This document shows positions 26,601-35,011 of a stretch of DNA of 64,000 nt, piece by piece. The DNA comes from Pseudomonas sp. PH1b (GTDB lineage Bacteria; Pseudomonadota; Gammaproteobacteria; Pseudomonadales; Pseudomonadaceae), in the NCBI RefSeq assembly GCF_000633395.1, contig NZ_AYMU01000003.1:62001-126000 (forward strand), in the 5' to 3' direction. The first letter of the stretch is position 1; each line of letters begins with the position of its first letter. The notes under the pieces were generated by a model, which did no database searches, was not told the DNA's origin, and saw only the letters and a list, made by a program, of their open reading frames with translations. The translations under genes were made by a program, and so were the position numbers.

Positions 26601-27902
26601 TCAGAGCAGTGAGAAGTTGTAGCTGACGATCAGCCGGGTCTCGTCCATGTCGCGGGCGATCTTCTGGTAGTTGCTGCGGTAGGTGGCATTGCGCAAGCGC
26701 AGGCTGACGTCCTTGAACGTGCCGCTCTGCACCACGTACTTGAGCTCGCTGTCGCGCTCCCATTCGCGGCCTTCGCGCAGGCTGCCCGGGACCTTGATGT
26801 GGTCGCCGCTGACGTAGCGGGTCAGGAAGCTCAGGCCATTGAGGCCAATGGCCTTGAAGTCATAGTCATAGCGCAGTTGCCAGGAACGCTCCTGGATCGC
26901 GGCGAAGTCGTTGACCTGCACGTAGTTCACCAGATACGGGTTGCTGCCATCCAGGTAAGGCATCGAGTTGTCGCCGTACATGCGCTGCCAGCCGGCACTG
27001 AACACGTGCCCAGCCACGCTGTAGCCGAGCATGGTGCTCAGGGCGCGGTTGTCGATGCCGCCGGCGCGCTCGGCGCCAGTGTCGGCACTCTTGAGCAGGC
27101 GCAGGTCGCCTTTGAGCACGCCGGGCCCCAGGGGCTGGTTGGCCAGCAGGCCGACAAAATGCTGACGGTAGATGTCTTCCAGCTCAGCGTAGTGGTACTG
27201 GCCGGTCAGGCGGTCGTTGAACTTGTAGTCCAGCCCATAGGTGTCGAAGTGATCCGCCGTGGTGTTGCAGGCATAGCGCTTGTTCTTGCAGTGCACGCGG
27301 ATGTCCTGGGCATCGCTGGAGTCACGTGCGGTGTAGCGGTTCAAGCGGGCCGCGGTCAGCGTCAGGTCCTTGACCTCCCGGGAAGTCAGCAGCGCGCCGT
27401 TGAACATGGTGGGCAGCAGGCGCCCGTCGTTGTACTTGAGCAGCGGCAGGTCCGGCAGCTGGGCGCCGTACTTGAATACCGTCTGCGAGACCCGGACCTT
27501 GGCGGTCAACCCCAGCTTGGCGTACTGGTCCGCCGAACCCCGCGGGTCATGACCGCTGGAAGGCAGCAAGCCGCTGTTGCTGCGATCGGGGCTGGAATCG
27601 AGCTTGATCCCCAGCATGCCCAGGGCATCCAGGCCGAAACCCACAGTGCCCTCGGTGTAGCCCGATTGCAGGTTGAGAATAAAGCCCTGGGCCGACTCCT
27701 CACGCTTGGACGCCCCCTGGTCGGTGCTGGTGTGGCCGTCACGAAAATCCCGGTTGAAGTAGATCGTACGCGACTCCAGCTTGGCGCTGCTGTCCTCGAA
27801 AAAGCCATCGGCGTTGGCCTGCGGGGCAAAACCTGCGCACAGGACGGCGGCTCCGAGCCCCAGCAGCGGGCACGGATTGAGTAAAGGGAAAGGGGGACGC
27901 AT
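26601..27902 (-). CDS. OprD-family outer membrane porin
   Basis: 433 residues from ATG 27902 (GGAG about 8 nt upstream); a longer frame from 27983 has no signal-like start. The signal peptide is about residues 1-31, ending PQANA before DGFFEDSSAKLESRT, a typical OprD mature start (LESRTIYFNRDFRDG). The C-terminus TRLIVSYNFSLL ends in an alternating strand suited to an 18-strand barrel. OprD proteins admit small nutrients, mostly carboxylates or amino acids. It converges on the mannitol operon; a role in polyol entry is possible but not shown, as OprB-type porins usually serve sugars. Confidence 0.9.
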   Translation of the reverse strand: MRPPFPLLNPCPLLGLGAAVLCAGFAPQANADGFFEDSSAKLESRTIYFNRDFRDGHTSTDQGASKREESAQGFILNLQSGYTEGTVGFGLDALGMLGIKLDSSPDRSNSGLLPSSGHDPRGSADQYAKLGLTAKVRVSQTVFKYGAQLPDLPLLKYNDGRLLPTMFNGALLTSREVKDLTLTAARLNRYTARDSSDAQDIRVHCKNKRYACNTTADHFDTYGLDYKFNDRLTGQYHYAELEDIYRQHFVGLLANQPLGPGVLKGDLRLLKSADTGAERAGGIDNRALSTMLGYSVAGHVFSAGWQRMYGDNSMPYLDGSNPYLVNYVQVNDFAAIQERSWQLRYDYDFKAIGLNGLSFLTRYVSGDHIKVPGSLREGREWERDSELKYVVQSGTFKDVSLRLRNATYRSNYQKIARDMDETRLIVSYNFSLL

Positions 27903-28200
27903 GAACAGGCTCCAGCAGAAAATCAGTGACGCGCGGTAAAGAAAGACCCAGGGGAAATTCACCCTGCAAATCAAAGAGTGCAAGTTGAATTGATTGAATC
28001 AATGAAGACCGAAAATGGTGGCAGATCGCCTTGCCCTGCCCAACCCGACTTTAGTCGGACCTGGCCTGAGCAGCACCTCGATAAGCCTGGTAAAAATCAC
28101 AAAAAACCTATCAATTTCAACAGTTTTTACTGATTTCTCAAGGCGTCAATAACCCCCCCTGCTCGATCATAATCAACACTATGAATGGTGCCTCGCTAGT

Positions 28201-28262
28201 CGACAATGGCAAAAAAACATCACCGTTCAGGTCGAAAATGTTGCCATTCGTCGGTTTTTTTT
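28201..28262 (+). terminator. Hairpin plus T tract upstream of ugd (terminator, possibly ending a small RNA)
   Basis: CGACAATGGCAA (28201-28212) pairs with TTGCCATTCGTCG (28241-28253; one bulged base), and GTTTTTTTT follows (to 28262). An inner alternative pairing is AACAT (28216-28220) with ATGTT (28238-28242). No + strand gene lies upstream, so it ends either an unannotated small RNA or a leader transcript of the exopolysaccharide operon. Confidence 0.55.
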
Positions 28263-28299
28263 AGATTTCTCACGCTGTAAACAAGTATTTGACGCTTTC

Positions 28300-28315
28300 C
28301 ATGATAACCATCATG
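28300..28315. promoter_or_regulatory. Perfect palindrome, candidate operator
   Basis: CATGAT, AACC, ATCATG is a perfect 6-bp inverted repeat around a 4-bp centre, about 200 bp upstream of the exopolysaccharide operon and just after a TTGACG that could be a -35 box (28289-28294). The cognate regulator is unknown. Confidence 0.35.
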
Positions 28316-28512
28316 AATAGATATAACTCATTGTTTTATAAGGATTTTATCCATAACGAAAATTAAACAAAACAGCAGTGTCATTTATGTAACACGGAAA
28401 AACGTCAATTAACCGCCTCATCCTTGTGATAGTGTCAAAAAAAGAGCGTGATAGCGGCCTTGTGCCATAACCCTTTCAGAACGGTGAGCGATGTCCTCAC
28501 CCAACACTCATC

Positions 28513-29883
28513 ATGGACGAGGTCATTTCCTTGGAAGTCAGCGTTTTTGGTACTGGCTATGTCGGTCTGGTACAAGCAGTCGCTCTCGCCGATGTTGGGC
28601 ATAACGTGGTCTGTGTCGATATCGACAGCCACAAGATCGCCCAACTGCAGCGTGCCATTCCACCGATTCACGAACCGGGCCTGGCGACCCTGATCGAAGA
28701 GAATCAAAAAGCCGGCCGACTGCATTTCACCACCCAGGCCAGCGACGCCGTGAGCCATGGGCAAGTGATCTTCATCGCAGTCGGCACCCCCTCCAACGAA
28801 GACGGCTCGGCGGACCTCGACCATGTCCTGGCGGTGGCCCGCAACATTGCCTGCCTGATGCTCAGCGACAAGACCCTGGTGATCAAGTCCACGGTGCCGG
28901 TGGGCACCGCCGACCTGGTGATCGAGACCGTCGCCGAGCAACTGGCCGATCTGGGCAAGTCCGAGCTGCGGGTGCATGTGGTCTCCAACCCGGAGTTCCT
29001 CAAGGAAGGCTCGGCCGTGGCCGACTGCATGCGCCCGGACCGGATCATCGTCGGTTGCTCCCACGAGCAGCCGCGCCAGCAGTTGAGCGAACTGTACGCG
29101 CCGTTCAACCACAACCATGACCGCCTGATGTTCATGGACAACCGCAGCGCCGAGCTGGTCAAGTACGCGGCCAACGCCATGCTCGCCACGCGCATCAGCT
29201 TCATGAACGAGATGGCCAACCTGGCCGAACGCCTGGGGGTAGACATCAACGCCGTGCGCAAGGGCATCGGCGCCGACCCGCGGATCGGTTACCACTTCAT
29301 CTACCCCGGCGCCGGTTTCGGCGGCTCGTGCTTCCCCAAGGACCTGCGGGCGCTGATCCACACCGCCGAGAGCCACGGCCTGGAGCCGCACATGCTCAAG
29401 ACCGTGCGCGACGTCAACGAGCAGCAGCGCCATGTGTTGTTTCGCAAGCTCAAGGCGCACCTGGGCGACAACCTCCAGGGCAAGGTGATCGCGCTCTGGG
29501 GCCTGGCCTTCAAGCCCAACACCGATGACATGCGCGAAGCCACCAGCCGCTACCTGATGGAGGCACTGTGGGACGCCGGGGCCAAGGTCTATGCCTACGA
29601 CCCGGAAGCCATGACCGAATGCCGGCGCCTGTACGGCTACCGCGACGACCTGCACCTGTGTGCAACCCGCGACGACACCCTGCAATGCGCCGACGCCCTG
29701 GTGATCTGCACCGAGTGGAAGGCCTTTCGCGTGGTCGACTTCAAGCTGCTGCGGGACAAGCTCAACGATCGCCTGATCGTCGACGGACGCAACCTCTACA
29801 ACCCGCAACAAGCGGCGGATGCCGGGCTGCACTACCTGAGCATCGGCCTGCCCTACCGTGTGCCCGAGGCTCTGAGCGCATGA
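28513..29883 (+). CDS. ugd: UDP-glucose 6-dehydrogenase
   Basis: 456 residues from ATG 28513; TTG 28531 is an alternative start with a better-spaced GAGG and would remove six residues. The Rossmann motif is FGTGYVGL (Gly13, Gly15, Gly18). The catalytic cysteine is Cys273 in GAGFGGSCFPKDLRAL, and the C-terminal substrate region has LWGLAFKPNTDDMREA. It oxidises UDP-glucose to UDP-glucuronate with two NAD. As the first gene of the exopolysaccharide locus it commits the product to containing uronic acid. Its stop overlaps the epimerase start (ATGA). Confidence 0.93.
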   Translation: MDEVISLEVSVFGTGYVGLVQAVALADVGHNVVCVDIDSHKIAQLQRAIPPIHEPGLATLIEENQKAGRLHFTTQASDAVSHGQVIFIAVGTPSNEDGSADLDHVLAVARNIACLMLSDKTLVIKSTVPVGTADLVIETVAEQLADLGKSELRVHVVSNPEFLKEGSAVADCMRPDRIIVGCSHEQPRQQLSELYAPFNHNHDRLMFMDNRSAELVKYAANAMLATRISFMNEMANLAERLGVDINAVRKGIGADPRIGYHFIYPGAGFGGSCFPKDLRALIHTAESHGLEPHMLKTVRDVNEQQRHVLFRKLKAHLGDNLQGKVIALWGLAFKPNTDDMREATSRYLMEALWDAGAKVYAYDPEAMTECRRLYGYRDDLHLCATRDDTLQCADALVICTEWKAFRVVDFKLLRDKLNDRLIVDGRNLYNPQQAADAGLHYLSIGLPYRVPEALSA

Positions 29884-30899
29884 ATATCCTGATCACCGGG
29901 GCCGCCGGGTTTATCGGCGCCCATACCGCACTGCGTTTGCTCAAGGATGGGCACCAGGTCACCGGGCTGGATAACTTCAACGACTACTACGACCCCCAAC
30001 TCAAGCACGACCGGGTGCGCTGGGTGGAACAGCAGGTGGGGCACTTTCCCCTGCTGCGCCTGGACCTGGCCGACAGCGAGGGCCTGGAGCGACTGTTCGC
30101 CGAAGTCCGTCCCCAGGTGGTGATCAACCTCGCCGCCCAGGCCGGGGTGCGTTACTCCCTGGAGAACCCCAAGGCCTACCTGGACAGCAACCTCACCGGC
30201 TTTCTCAACCTGCTGGAGATGTGCCGGCGCTACCCGGTGCAGCACCTGATCTACGCCTCTTCAAGCTCGGTGTACGGCGCCAACCAGCAGACCCCGTACA
30301 AGGTCAGCGACAACGTCGACCACCCGCTGTCGCTGTACGCCGCGAGCAAGAAAGCCAACGAACTGATGGCCCACAGCTACAGCCACCTGTTCGGCGTACC
30401 CGCCACCGGCCTGCGGTTCTTCACCGTCTACGGCCCCTGGGGCCGGCCGGACATGTCGCCGATCCTGTTCGCCGACGCCATCAGCCAGGGCCGGCCGCTG
30501 AAACTGTTCAACTACGGCATGCACCAGCGCGACTTCACCTACATCGACGACATCGTCGAATCCCTGGTACGCCTGCTGGGCAAGCCGCCAGCGCGCGACC
30601 CGCTGTGGGACCGCGAACAGCCGGACCCGTCCACCAGCATGGCGCCCTGGCGCCTGTTCAACATCGGCGGCCAGCGCCCGGTGGAACTCAAGGACTACGT
30701 GGCGACCCTGGAAAAGCTCCTCGGCCACCAGGCCCAGGTGGAATACCTGCCCCTGCAGCCTGGCGACGTGCTCAACACCTGCGCCGATGTCAGCGCCCTG
30801 GAAAACCTCACCGGTTTCGGCCCGCAGGTGCCCCTGGAAGACGGCTTGAGCCATTTCGTCCAGTGGTACCAGGGCTACTACCAGCGCGGCGCTTCCTGA
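29880..30899 (+). CDS. UDP-glucuronate 4-epimerase-like NAD-dependent epimerase
   Basis: 339 residues, extended SDR. The NAD motif is TGAAGFIG (6-13), the catalytic triad is in YASSSSVYG and YAASKKANE (Tyr153, Lys157), and RFFTVYGPWGRPDM, with HQRDFTYIDDIVE, is characteristic of UDP-glucuronate 4-epimerases. Together with the preceding ugd it would supply UDP-galacturonate from UDP-glucuronate. UDP-glucose or GlcNAc epimerase activity is the alternative, but overlap with ugd favours the uronate. The two genes share an ATGA overlap. Confidence 0.87.
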   Translation: MNILITGAAGFIGAHTALRLLKDGHQVTGLDNFNDYYDPQLKHDRVRWVEQQVGHFPLLRLDLADSEGLERLFAEVRPQVVINLAAQAGVRYSLENPKAYLDSNLTGFLNLLEMCRRYPVQHLIYASSSSVYGANQQTPYKVSDNVDHPLSLYAASKKANELMAHSYSHLFGVPATGLRFFTVYGPWGRPDMSPILFADAISQGRPLKLFNYGMHQRDFTYIDDIVESLVRLLGKPPARDPLWDREQPDPSTSMAPWRLFNIGGQRPVELKDYVATLEKLLGHQAQVEYLPLQPGDVLNTCADVSALENLTGFGPQVPLEDGLSHFVQWYQGYYQRGAS

Positions 30900-30942
30900 G
30901 CCGCGGCTCGCCCCCCTGCCCGTTTTCTCCCAACCCTTTGCA

Positions 30943-31716
30943 ATGGAAGTACTTCCGGTGGATATGGAAAGACCCTTCTCCGCGCCTGCAACCGAGGCGC
31001 CTGCACCGGCGCGCATCGATCGCCGCAACGATTCGTTCCGGCGCAAGGTCCAGGCCGCCATCGATCTGCAGCAGCACGGCTGGATCAGCGGTCGCAACGG
31101 CGGCCGCTCCTGGACCCTGTCACGCAGCAAGCGCCTGACCTCGGCACTGCTGGCGGCACTGCTGCTGGTGCTGCTGTCGCCGCTGCTGCTGGGTGTGGCC
31201 CTGCTGATCAAGCTCACCAGCCCGGGCCCGGTGTTCTTCGTGCAATTGCGCACCGGTTTTCGTGGCCGGCGCTTTGGCATGTACAAGTTCCGCACCATGG
31301 TGGTCAACGCCGAAGCCCTGAAGGATTCGGTGCGCCATCTGAACAAGCACGGCCCGGACTCGGTGGACTTCAAGATCGACCGCGACCCGCGGATCACCGG
31401 GATCGGCGGCTTCCTGCGCCGCACCAGCCTCGACGAGCTGCCGAACCTGATCAACGTGGTACTCGGCCAGATGCGCATCGTCGGCCCGCGCCCCACCTCG
31501 TTCCATGCCCAGACCTACAAGGAACATCACCTCGGCCGCCTGAGCATCTACCCCGGGATCACTGGCCTGTGGCAGGTTTCCGGGCGCAGCGATGTGGACT
31601 TCGACGGCCGGGTGACCCTCGACATGACGTACATCTTCCGGCAGAGCCCCTGGCTCGACCTGAAGATCCTGATCAAAACCCCTTTCAAGGTCCTCAACGG
31701 CCATGGAGCAAGTTGA
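30943..31716 (+). CDS. ExoY-type undecaprenyl-phosphate sugar-1-phosphate transferase
   Basis: 257 residues. A soluble N-terminal stretch of about 60 residues is followed by one membrane helix (about 65-91) and the bacterial sugar transferase domain: SPGPVFFVQLRTGFRGRRFGMYKFRTM in adjacent segments, DELPNLINVVLGQMRIVGPR and YPGITGLWQVSGRSDVDF. There is only one membrane anchor, as in ExoY/PssA rather than the five-helix WcaJ/WbaP form. It should start repeat-unit assembly by loading a hexose-1-phosphate on undecaprenyl phosphate. The next gene overlaps it by 14 bp. Confidence 0.9.
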   Translation: MEVLPVDMERPFSAPATEAPAPARIDRRNDSFRRKVQAAIDLQQHGWISGRNGGRSWTLSRSKRLTSALLAALLLVLLSPLLLGVALLIKLTSPGPVFFVQLRTGFRGRRFGMYKFRTMVVNAEALKDSVRHLNKHGPDSVDFKIDRDPRITGIGGFLRRTSLDELPNLINVVLGQMRIVGPRPTSFHAQTYKEHHLGRLSIYPGITGLWQVSGRSDVDFDGRVTLDMTYIFRQSPWLDLKILIKTPFKVLNGHGAS

Positions 31717-32362
31717 AATGGCGGCAGCAACCTTAGCCAGTCTGAACATCCAGAGCCCCAGCGAAAGCAACCTGGCAGTCACCGTGCTCGACCAGGAGTT
31801 GCGGGTGATCCTGCTGACGGCGGCCAACCGCAACAGCGGCATCACCAGCAGCAGCCTGAGCATGGCCAATGAATTGGCGCGCACCAGTCGCGGCCGGGTG
31901 TTGCTGGTGGACACCAGCCTCTCGGAAAACAGCCTGACCCGGCGCCTGGACCTGGGCGAGCGCGAAGGTTTCCTCGACCTGGCCCTGGCCGATGTCCCGC
32001 CCTCCCTGGCCTCGTGCATCGAGCGCAGCGAAGCGCTGGATTTCGATTTCCTGCCCCTGGGCCGCCGCCAGCAGTACAGCGAGCGCCTGACTCCGGAACT
32101 GCTGCGCGAACTGCTGCAGGTCCTGGCCGAGGAATACCGCTTCGTGATCATCGACGGCGACCCGGTGTACAGCAGCGGCGACATCCTCACCCTGAGCACT
32201 CAGGTGGACGGTGTGGTGCTGGTGGTGCGCAGCGAGGAAACCCGCTGGGAGGTGGCCCAGGCTGCCGCGCAACGGCTGATCCAGGCCGAGGCGAAGCTGA
32301 TCGGCAGCGTGTTCAACGCCCGCAAGTACTACATGCCCAAGTGGGTTTATGACCGTCTCTGA
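31703..32362 (+). CDS. CpsD/BY-kinase-like P-loop protein with degenerate Walker A
   Basis: 219 residues. The fold is that of the cytoplasmic kinase half of Wzc-type regulators: a Walker A' VLLVDTS (66-72), a Walker B FVIIDGDP (147-154), GVVLVVRSEET and GSVFNARKYY. At the Walker A position, where BY-kinases read roughly GxGKST, residues 40-51 read AANRNSGITSSS, with no lysine. The C-terminus has only three tyrosines (RKYYMPKWVYDRL) rather than a long tyrosine cluster. It may be a non-catalytic partner of the separate Wzz-like protein at 33419. ATG 31718 is an alternative start. Confidence 0.75.
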   Translation: MEQVEMAAATLASLNIQSPSESNLAVTVLDQELRVILLTAANRNSGITSSSLSMANELARTSRGRVLLVDTSLSENSLTRRLDLGEREGFLDLALADVPPSLASCIERSEALDFDFLPLGRRQQYSERLTPELLRELLQVLAEEYRFVIIDGDPVYSSGDILTLSTQVDGVVLVVRSEETRWEVAQAAAQRLIQAEAKLIGSVFNARKYYMPKWVYDRL

Positions 32363-32384
32363 CCGGCACAAGGACCGTGTAACC

Positions 32385-33407
32385 ATGAACAAGCCAACGC
32401 TCTCCCTGCTGAGCCTGTCGCTGCTGCTGGCGGCCCTCGGCGGCTGCGTCAACCGCGAGCCGCAGCAAATGCCGGTGCAGATCCTCAGCGCCCCGGCCGA
32501 CCAGGCCCAGCTCACCGAAGTCATGCCCATCGAACAGGTGCTGCGGCCCCAGGACGTGCTCGACGTGATCTTCCACATCGGCACCACCAGCCAGCAGCGC
32601 TACCTGGTGCAGCCCGGCGACCAGGTGGACGTGAGTTTCCTCACCGCGCCGGAACTGGGCGGCAGCAAGCTGGTGCTGCCCGACGGCAGCATCGACATGC
32701 CCTACGTGGGCAATATCCAGGTCGCCGGGTTGTCCGCCGAACAGGCGCGCCAGGCCCTGGAAACCCAGTACGCCAAGGTCTTGAAGAAGCCGCAGATCAC
32801 CTTTTCGATCTCCCACGCCATGGCCCAGCTGGACAACCTGCGCACCAGCCTGACCAACCCGGCCACCGGCCTGAGCCGCGAGATCGTGGTCGGCTCCGAC
32901 GGCCGCGCCAGCTTCCCGCTGCTGGGCAGCCTGTCGTTGCAGGGCAAGAGCCTGAGCGAGCTGCAGCGCCTGATCAACCAGCGCTATGCCAAGGAAGTCG
33001 GCCCGGTGAGCGTCGATGTGCTGCTCAAGACCACCGCCGCCAACGAGGTGTTCGTCATGGGCGAAGTCGGCCAGCCGGGGGCCTATCCGATCCGCCGGCC
33101 GATTTCAGTGCTTGAAGCCCTGACCCTGGCCAAGGGCGCCGGCCCCACCGCGCGCCTGGATTCGGTGGTGATCATGCGGCGCAAGGGCAACCAGGTCGAA
33201 GCCCGGGTCTATGACGCCGATGCGGCGCTGGACGGCAAGGCCCTGCAGTTCGCCTACCTGCAGCCCGACGACATGCTCTACGTGCCCAAGACCCGCCTGG
33301 CCAAGGCCGGGGCCCTGAGCAAGCAGTTGGCGGACGTGATCATGTTCCAGGGTGTCGGGTTCAGCTTCGGCTACCGCGTCGACAACAAAGAAACGAACAA
33401 CAACTGA
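32385..33407 (+). CDS. Wza-like polysaccharide export outer-membrane lipoprotein
   Basis: 340 residues from ATG 32385 (AAGGA upstream). A lipoprotein signal ends in LGGC with Cys21 as the lipidated residue. The export domain contains YLVQPGDQVDVSF and two SLBB-type repeats (GSDGRASFPLLGSLSLQGKS; MGEVGQPGAYPIRRPISVLEAL). Wza proteins form the outer-membrane channel for Wzy-dependent polysaccharides. It sits between the kinase-like gene and the Wzz-like gene, completing the usual export set. Length is similar to the family. Confidence 0.9.
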   Translation: MNKPTLSLLSLSLLLAALGGCVNREPQQMPVQILSAPADQAQLTEVMPIEQVLRPQDVLDVIFHIGTTSQQRYLVQPGDQVDVSFLTAPELGGSKLVLPDGSIDMPYVGNIQVAGLSAEQARQALETQYAKVLKKPQITFSISHAMAQLDNLRTSLTNPATGLSREIVVGSDGRASFPLLGSLSLQGKSLSELQRLINQRYAKEVGPVSVDVLLKTTAANEVFVMGEVGQPGAYPIRRPISVLEALTLAKGAGPTARLDSVVIMRRKGNQVEARVYDADAALDGKALQFAYLQPDDMLYVPKTRLAKAGALSKQLADVIMFQGVGFSFGYRVDNKETNNN

Positions 33408-33418
33408 GTTCCCTCTTG

Positions 33419-35011
33419 ATGACCAAGATCGAAAACTACCTGCACGAGTTCCTGCTCGTGTTCTTTGTCAATCGGCGCCTGATCAAGCGGGTGTTCCTGG
33501 GTTTCGCCGTGGTCGCGCTGCTGCTGCCGCTGGTACTCAAGCAGAGCTTCGAGATCACCGCGGAAGTCATCGTGCAGTCCAAGAAACTGTCCCAGACCGA
33601 CGCCAACACCATGCTCACCCCGGACAGCGACAAGTTCATTCCGCCATCCCTGGCCGACATGGAGACCGAGAGCAACATCCTGCGTTCGCCGACCCTGATC
33701 CGCACCACCATCGACCAGTTGCGTAGCGAGGGCCAGTTCGGTGGCAGCGAGGGCCTGTTGACCCGGCTGATCGTCAAGCCGATCCGCAATGGCCTGATCG
33801 ACCCGCTGCGCAACCATGTGATCAACCCGGTGCGTGGCTTCTTCGGCCTGGCCGTGGACCCGGTGCGCGACACCAGCCTGGATGCCTTCACCGACCAGGC
33901 GGTCAAGGACCTGAAGATCGGCACCCTGCCCGGCTCCAACGTGATCTCCATCGTCTACGCCAGCCCCAACGCCGCCGAAGGCACGCGCTTCGTCGAGCGC
34001 CTGCTGGCCAACTACCTGAAGAACCGCCAGGACCTGCAATCCAACGAACTGCCCGAAGCCTTCTATGAACAGAAGAAGGCCCAGTACCAGTCGCGCCTGG
34101 ATGACCTGGAAGGCAAGCGCCAGGCCCTGCTGGAAGCGGCCCACGCCTCCGACCCCAAGGAAGAGATCACCTTCCGCCTGAACGCCATCAACACCGAGGA
34201 ACAATCCCTCAACGGCTACCGCGACCAGGCCCTGGAGAACCAGCGTCGCCTGGACTACCTGCAAAAGAACCTGGCCGCCGCGCGCAAGGGCAGCCTGACC
34301 GACTACACCTTCCCCTTTGCCTTCGCCAACACCGTGGACAACGTGGCTTATGAAGACCGTGAGATCAAGCAACTGGGCGAGCAACTGACCAACCTGGTCA
34401 GCCAGTACGGCACCACCGCCGATACCTATCGCGCCGACAGCGTGCCGATGCAGCAGCAGCGCGAGCAGATCACCCGGGCCCGCGCGCAATTCCTCAAGGT
34501 CGTGGAAAACCGTGTGCGCGAGCGCAGCAGCGACCTGCAGATCACCCAATCGGTCATTGCCCAGAAGACGGCGCGAATCAACGAATACAAGACCCGGGTG
34601 CGCGACCTGCAAGAAGTCCTGAGCAAGCTGCGCCAGCTGGACACTGAAATCGATGCCTTGCACAAAGCCTTCTTCACCTACACCCAGCGCTACGAAGAGA
34701 GCCGTGGCGAACGGATGATCAGTGGCGAGCTGTCCAACGCGCGGGTCCTCAGCCAGCCTTACGAACCCAGCGAAGCAGCGTTTCCCAAGCCGATGCTGAT
34801 CATTCCCCTGGGCCTGCTCACCGGCCTGCTGTTGGCCATCGCCCTGGGTTATGTCTACGAGTTCTTCGACCACCGCTTCAAGCACCCGGCCCAGGTCAGT
34901 GATCACCTCGGCCTGCCGGTGCTGATGGTGCTCAATGCGGTCGAGGAGCAGCAGGTCAACCCCTACCCGCGCTGGACCTGGCGCTGGGCCTGGTATTGGG
35001 CCAAGCAGTGA
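33419..35011 (+). CDS. Wzz/GumC-like chain-length determinant without kinase domain
   Basis: 530 residues from ATG 33419. Transmembrane helix 1 is about residues 24-43 (KRVFLGFAVVALLLPLVL) and helix 2 about 460-482 (MLIIPLGLLTGLLLAIALGYV). Between them is a long periplasmic region with coiled-coil stretches (residues about 215-440, many Glu, Gln, Arg). A Wzz motif is followed after helix 2 by only about 45 cytoplasmic residues, so the tyrosine kinase domain is split off, matching the separate protein at 31703. It would set chain length and bridge Wza and Wzy. Confidence 0.85.
   Translation: MTKIENYLHEFLLVFFVNRRLIKRVFLGFAVVALLLPLVLKQSFEITAEVIVQSKKLSQTDANTMLTPDSDKFIPPSLADMETESNILRSPTLIRTTIDQLRSEGQFGGSEGLLTRLIVKPIRNGLIDPLRNHVINPVRGFFGLAVDPVRDTSLDAFTDQAVKDLKIGTLPGSNVISIVYASPNAAEGTRFVERLLANYLKNRQDLQSNELPEAFYEQKKAQYQSRLDDLEGKRQALLEAAHASDPKEEITFRLNAINTEEQSLNGYRDQALENQRRLDYLQKNLAAARKGSLTDYTFPFAFANTVDNVAYEDREIKQLGEQLTNLVSQYGTTADTYRADSVPMQQQREQITRARAQFLKVVENRVRERSSDLQITQSVIAQKTARINEYKTRVRDLQEVLSKLRQLDTEIDALHKAFFTYTQRYEESRGERMISGELSNARVLSQPYEPSEAAFPKPMLIIPLGLLTGLLLAIALGYVYEFFDHRFKHPAQVSDHLGLPVLMVLNAVEEQQVNPYPRWTWRWAWYWAKQ

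Larger units (their letters stand above)
27903..28512. other. 610-bp AT-rich intergenic region upstream of the exopolysaccharide locus
   Basis: Non-coding and AT-rich. It carries the OprD promoter (-), a hairpin with a T tract at 28201-28262, a 16-bp palindrome at 28300-28315 and the leader of the exopolysaccharide operon (+). I found no convincing open frame and no clear sigma-54 or AlgU-type promoter. Confidence 0.5.

Noticed and set aside
28100..28262. Possible Rsm-type small RNA upstream of the exopolysaccharide operon
   Set aside because: The region lacks the repeated GGA motifs expected of RsmX/Y/Z, so that family is not supported; only an unspecified RNA remains possible.
28438..28512. 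Search for an AlgU or sigma-54 promoter before the exopolysaccharide operon
   Set aside because: No pair of boxes with acceptable sequence and spacing was found.
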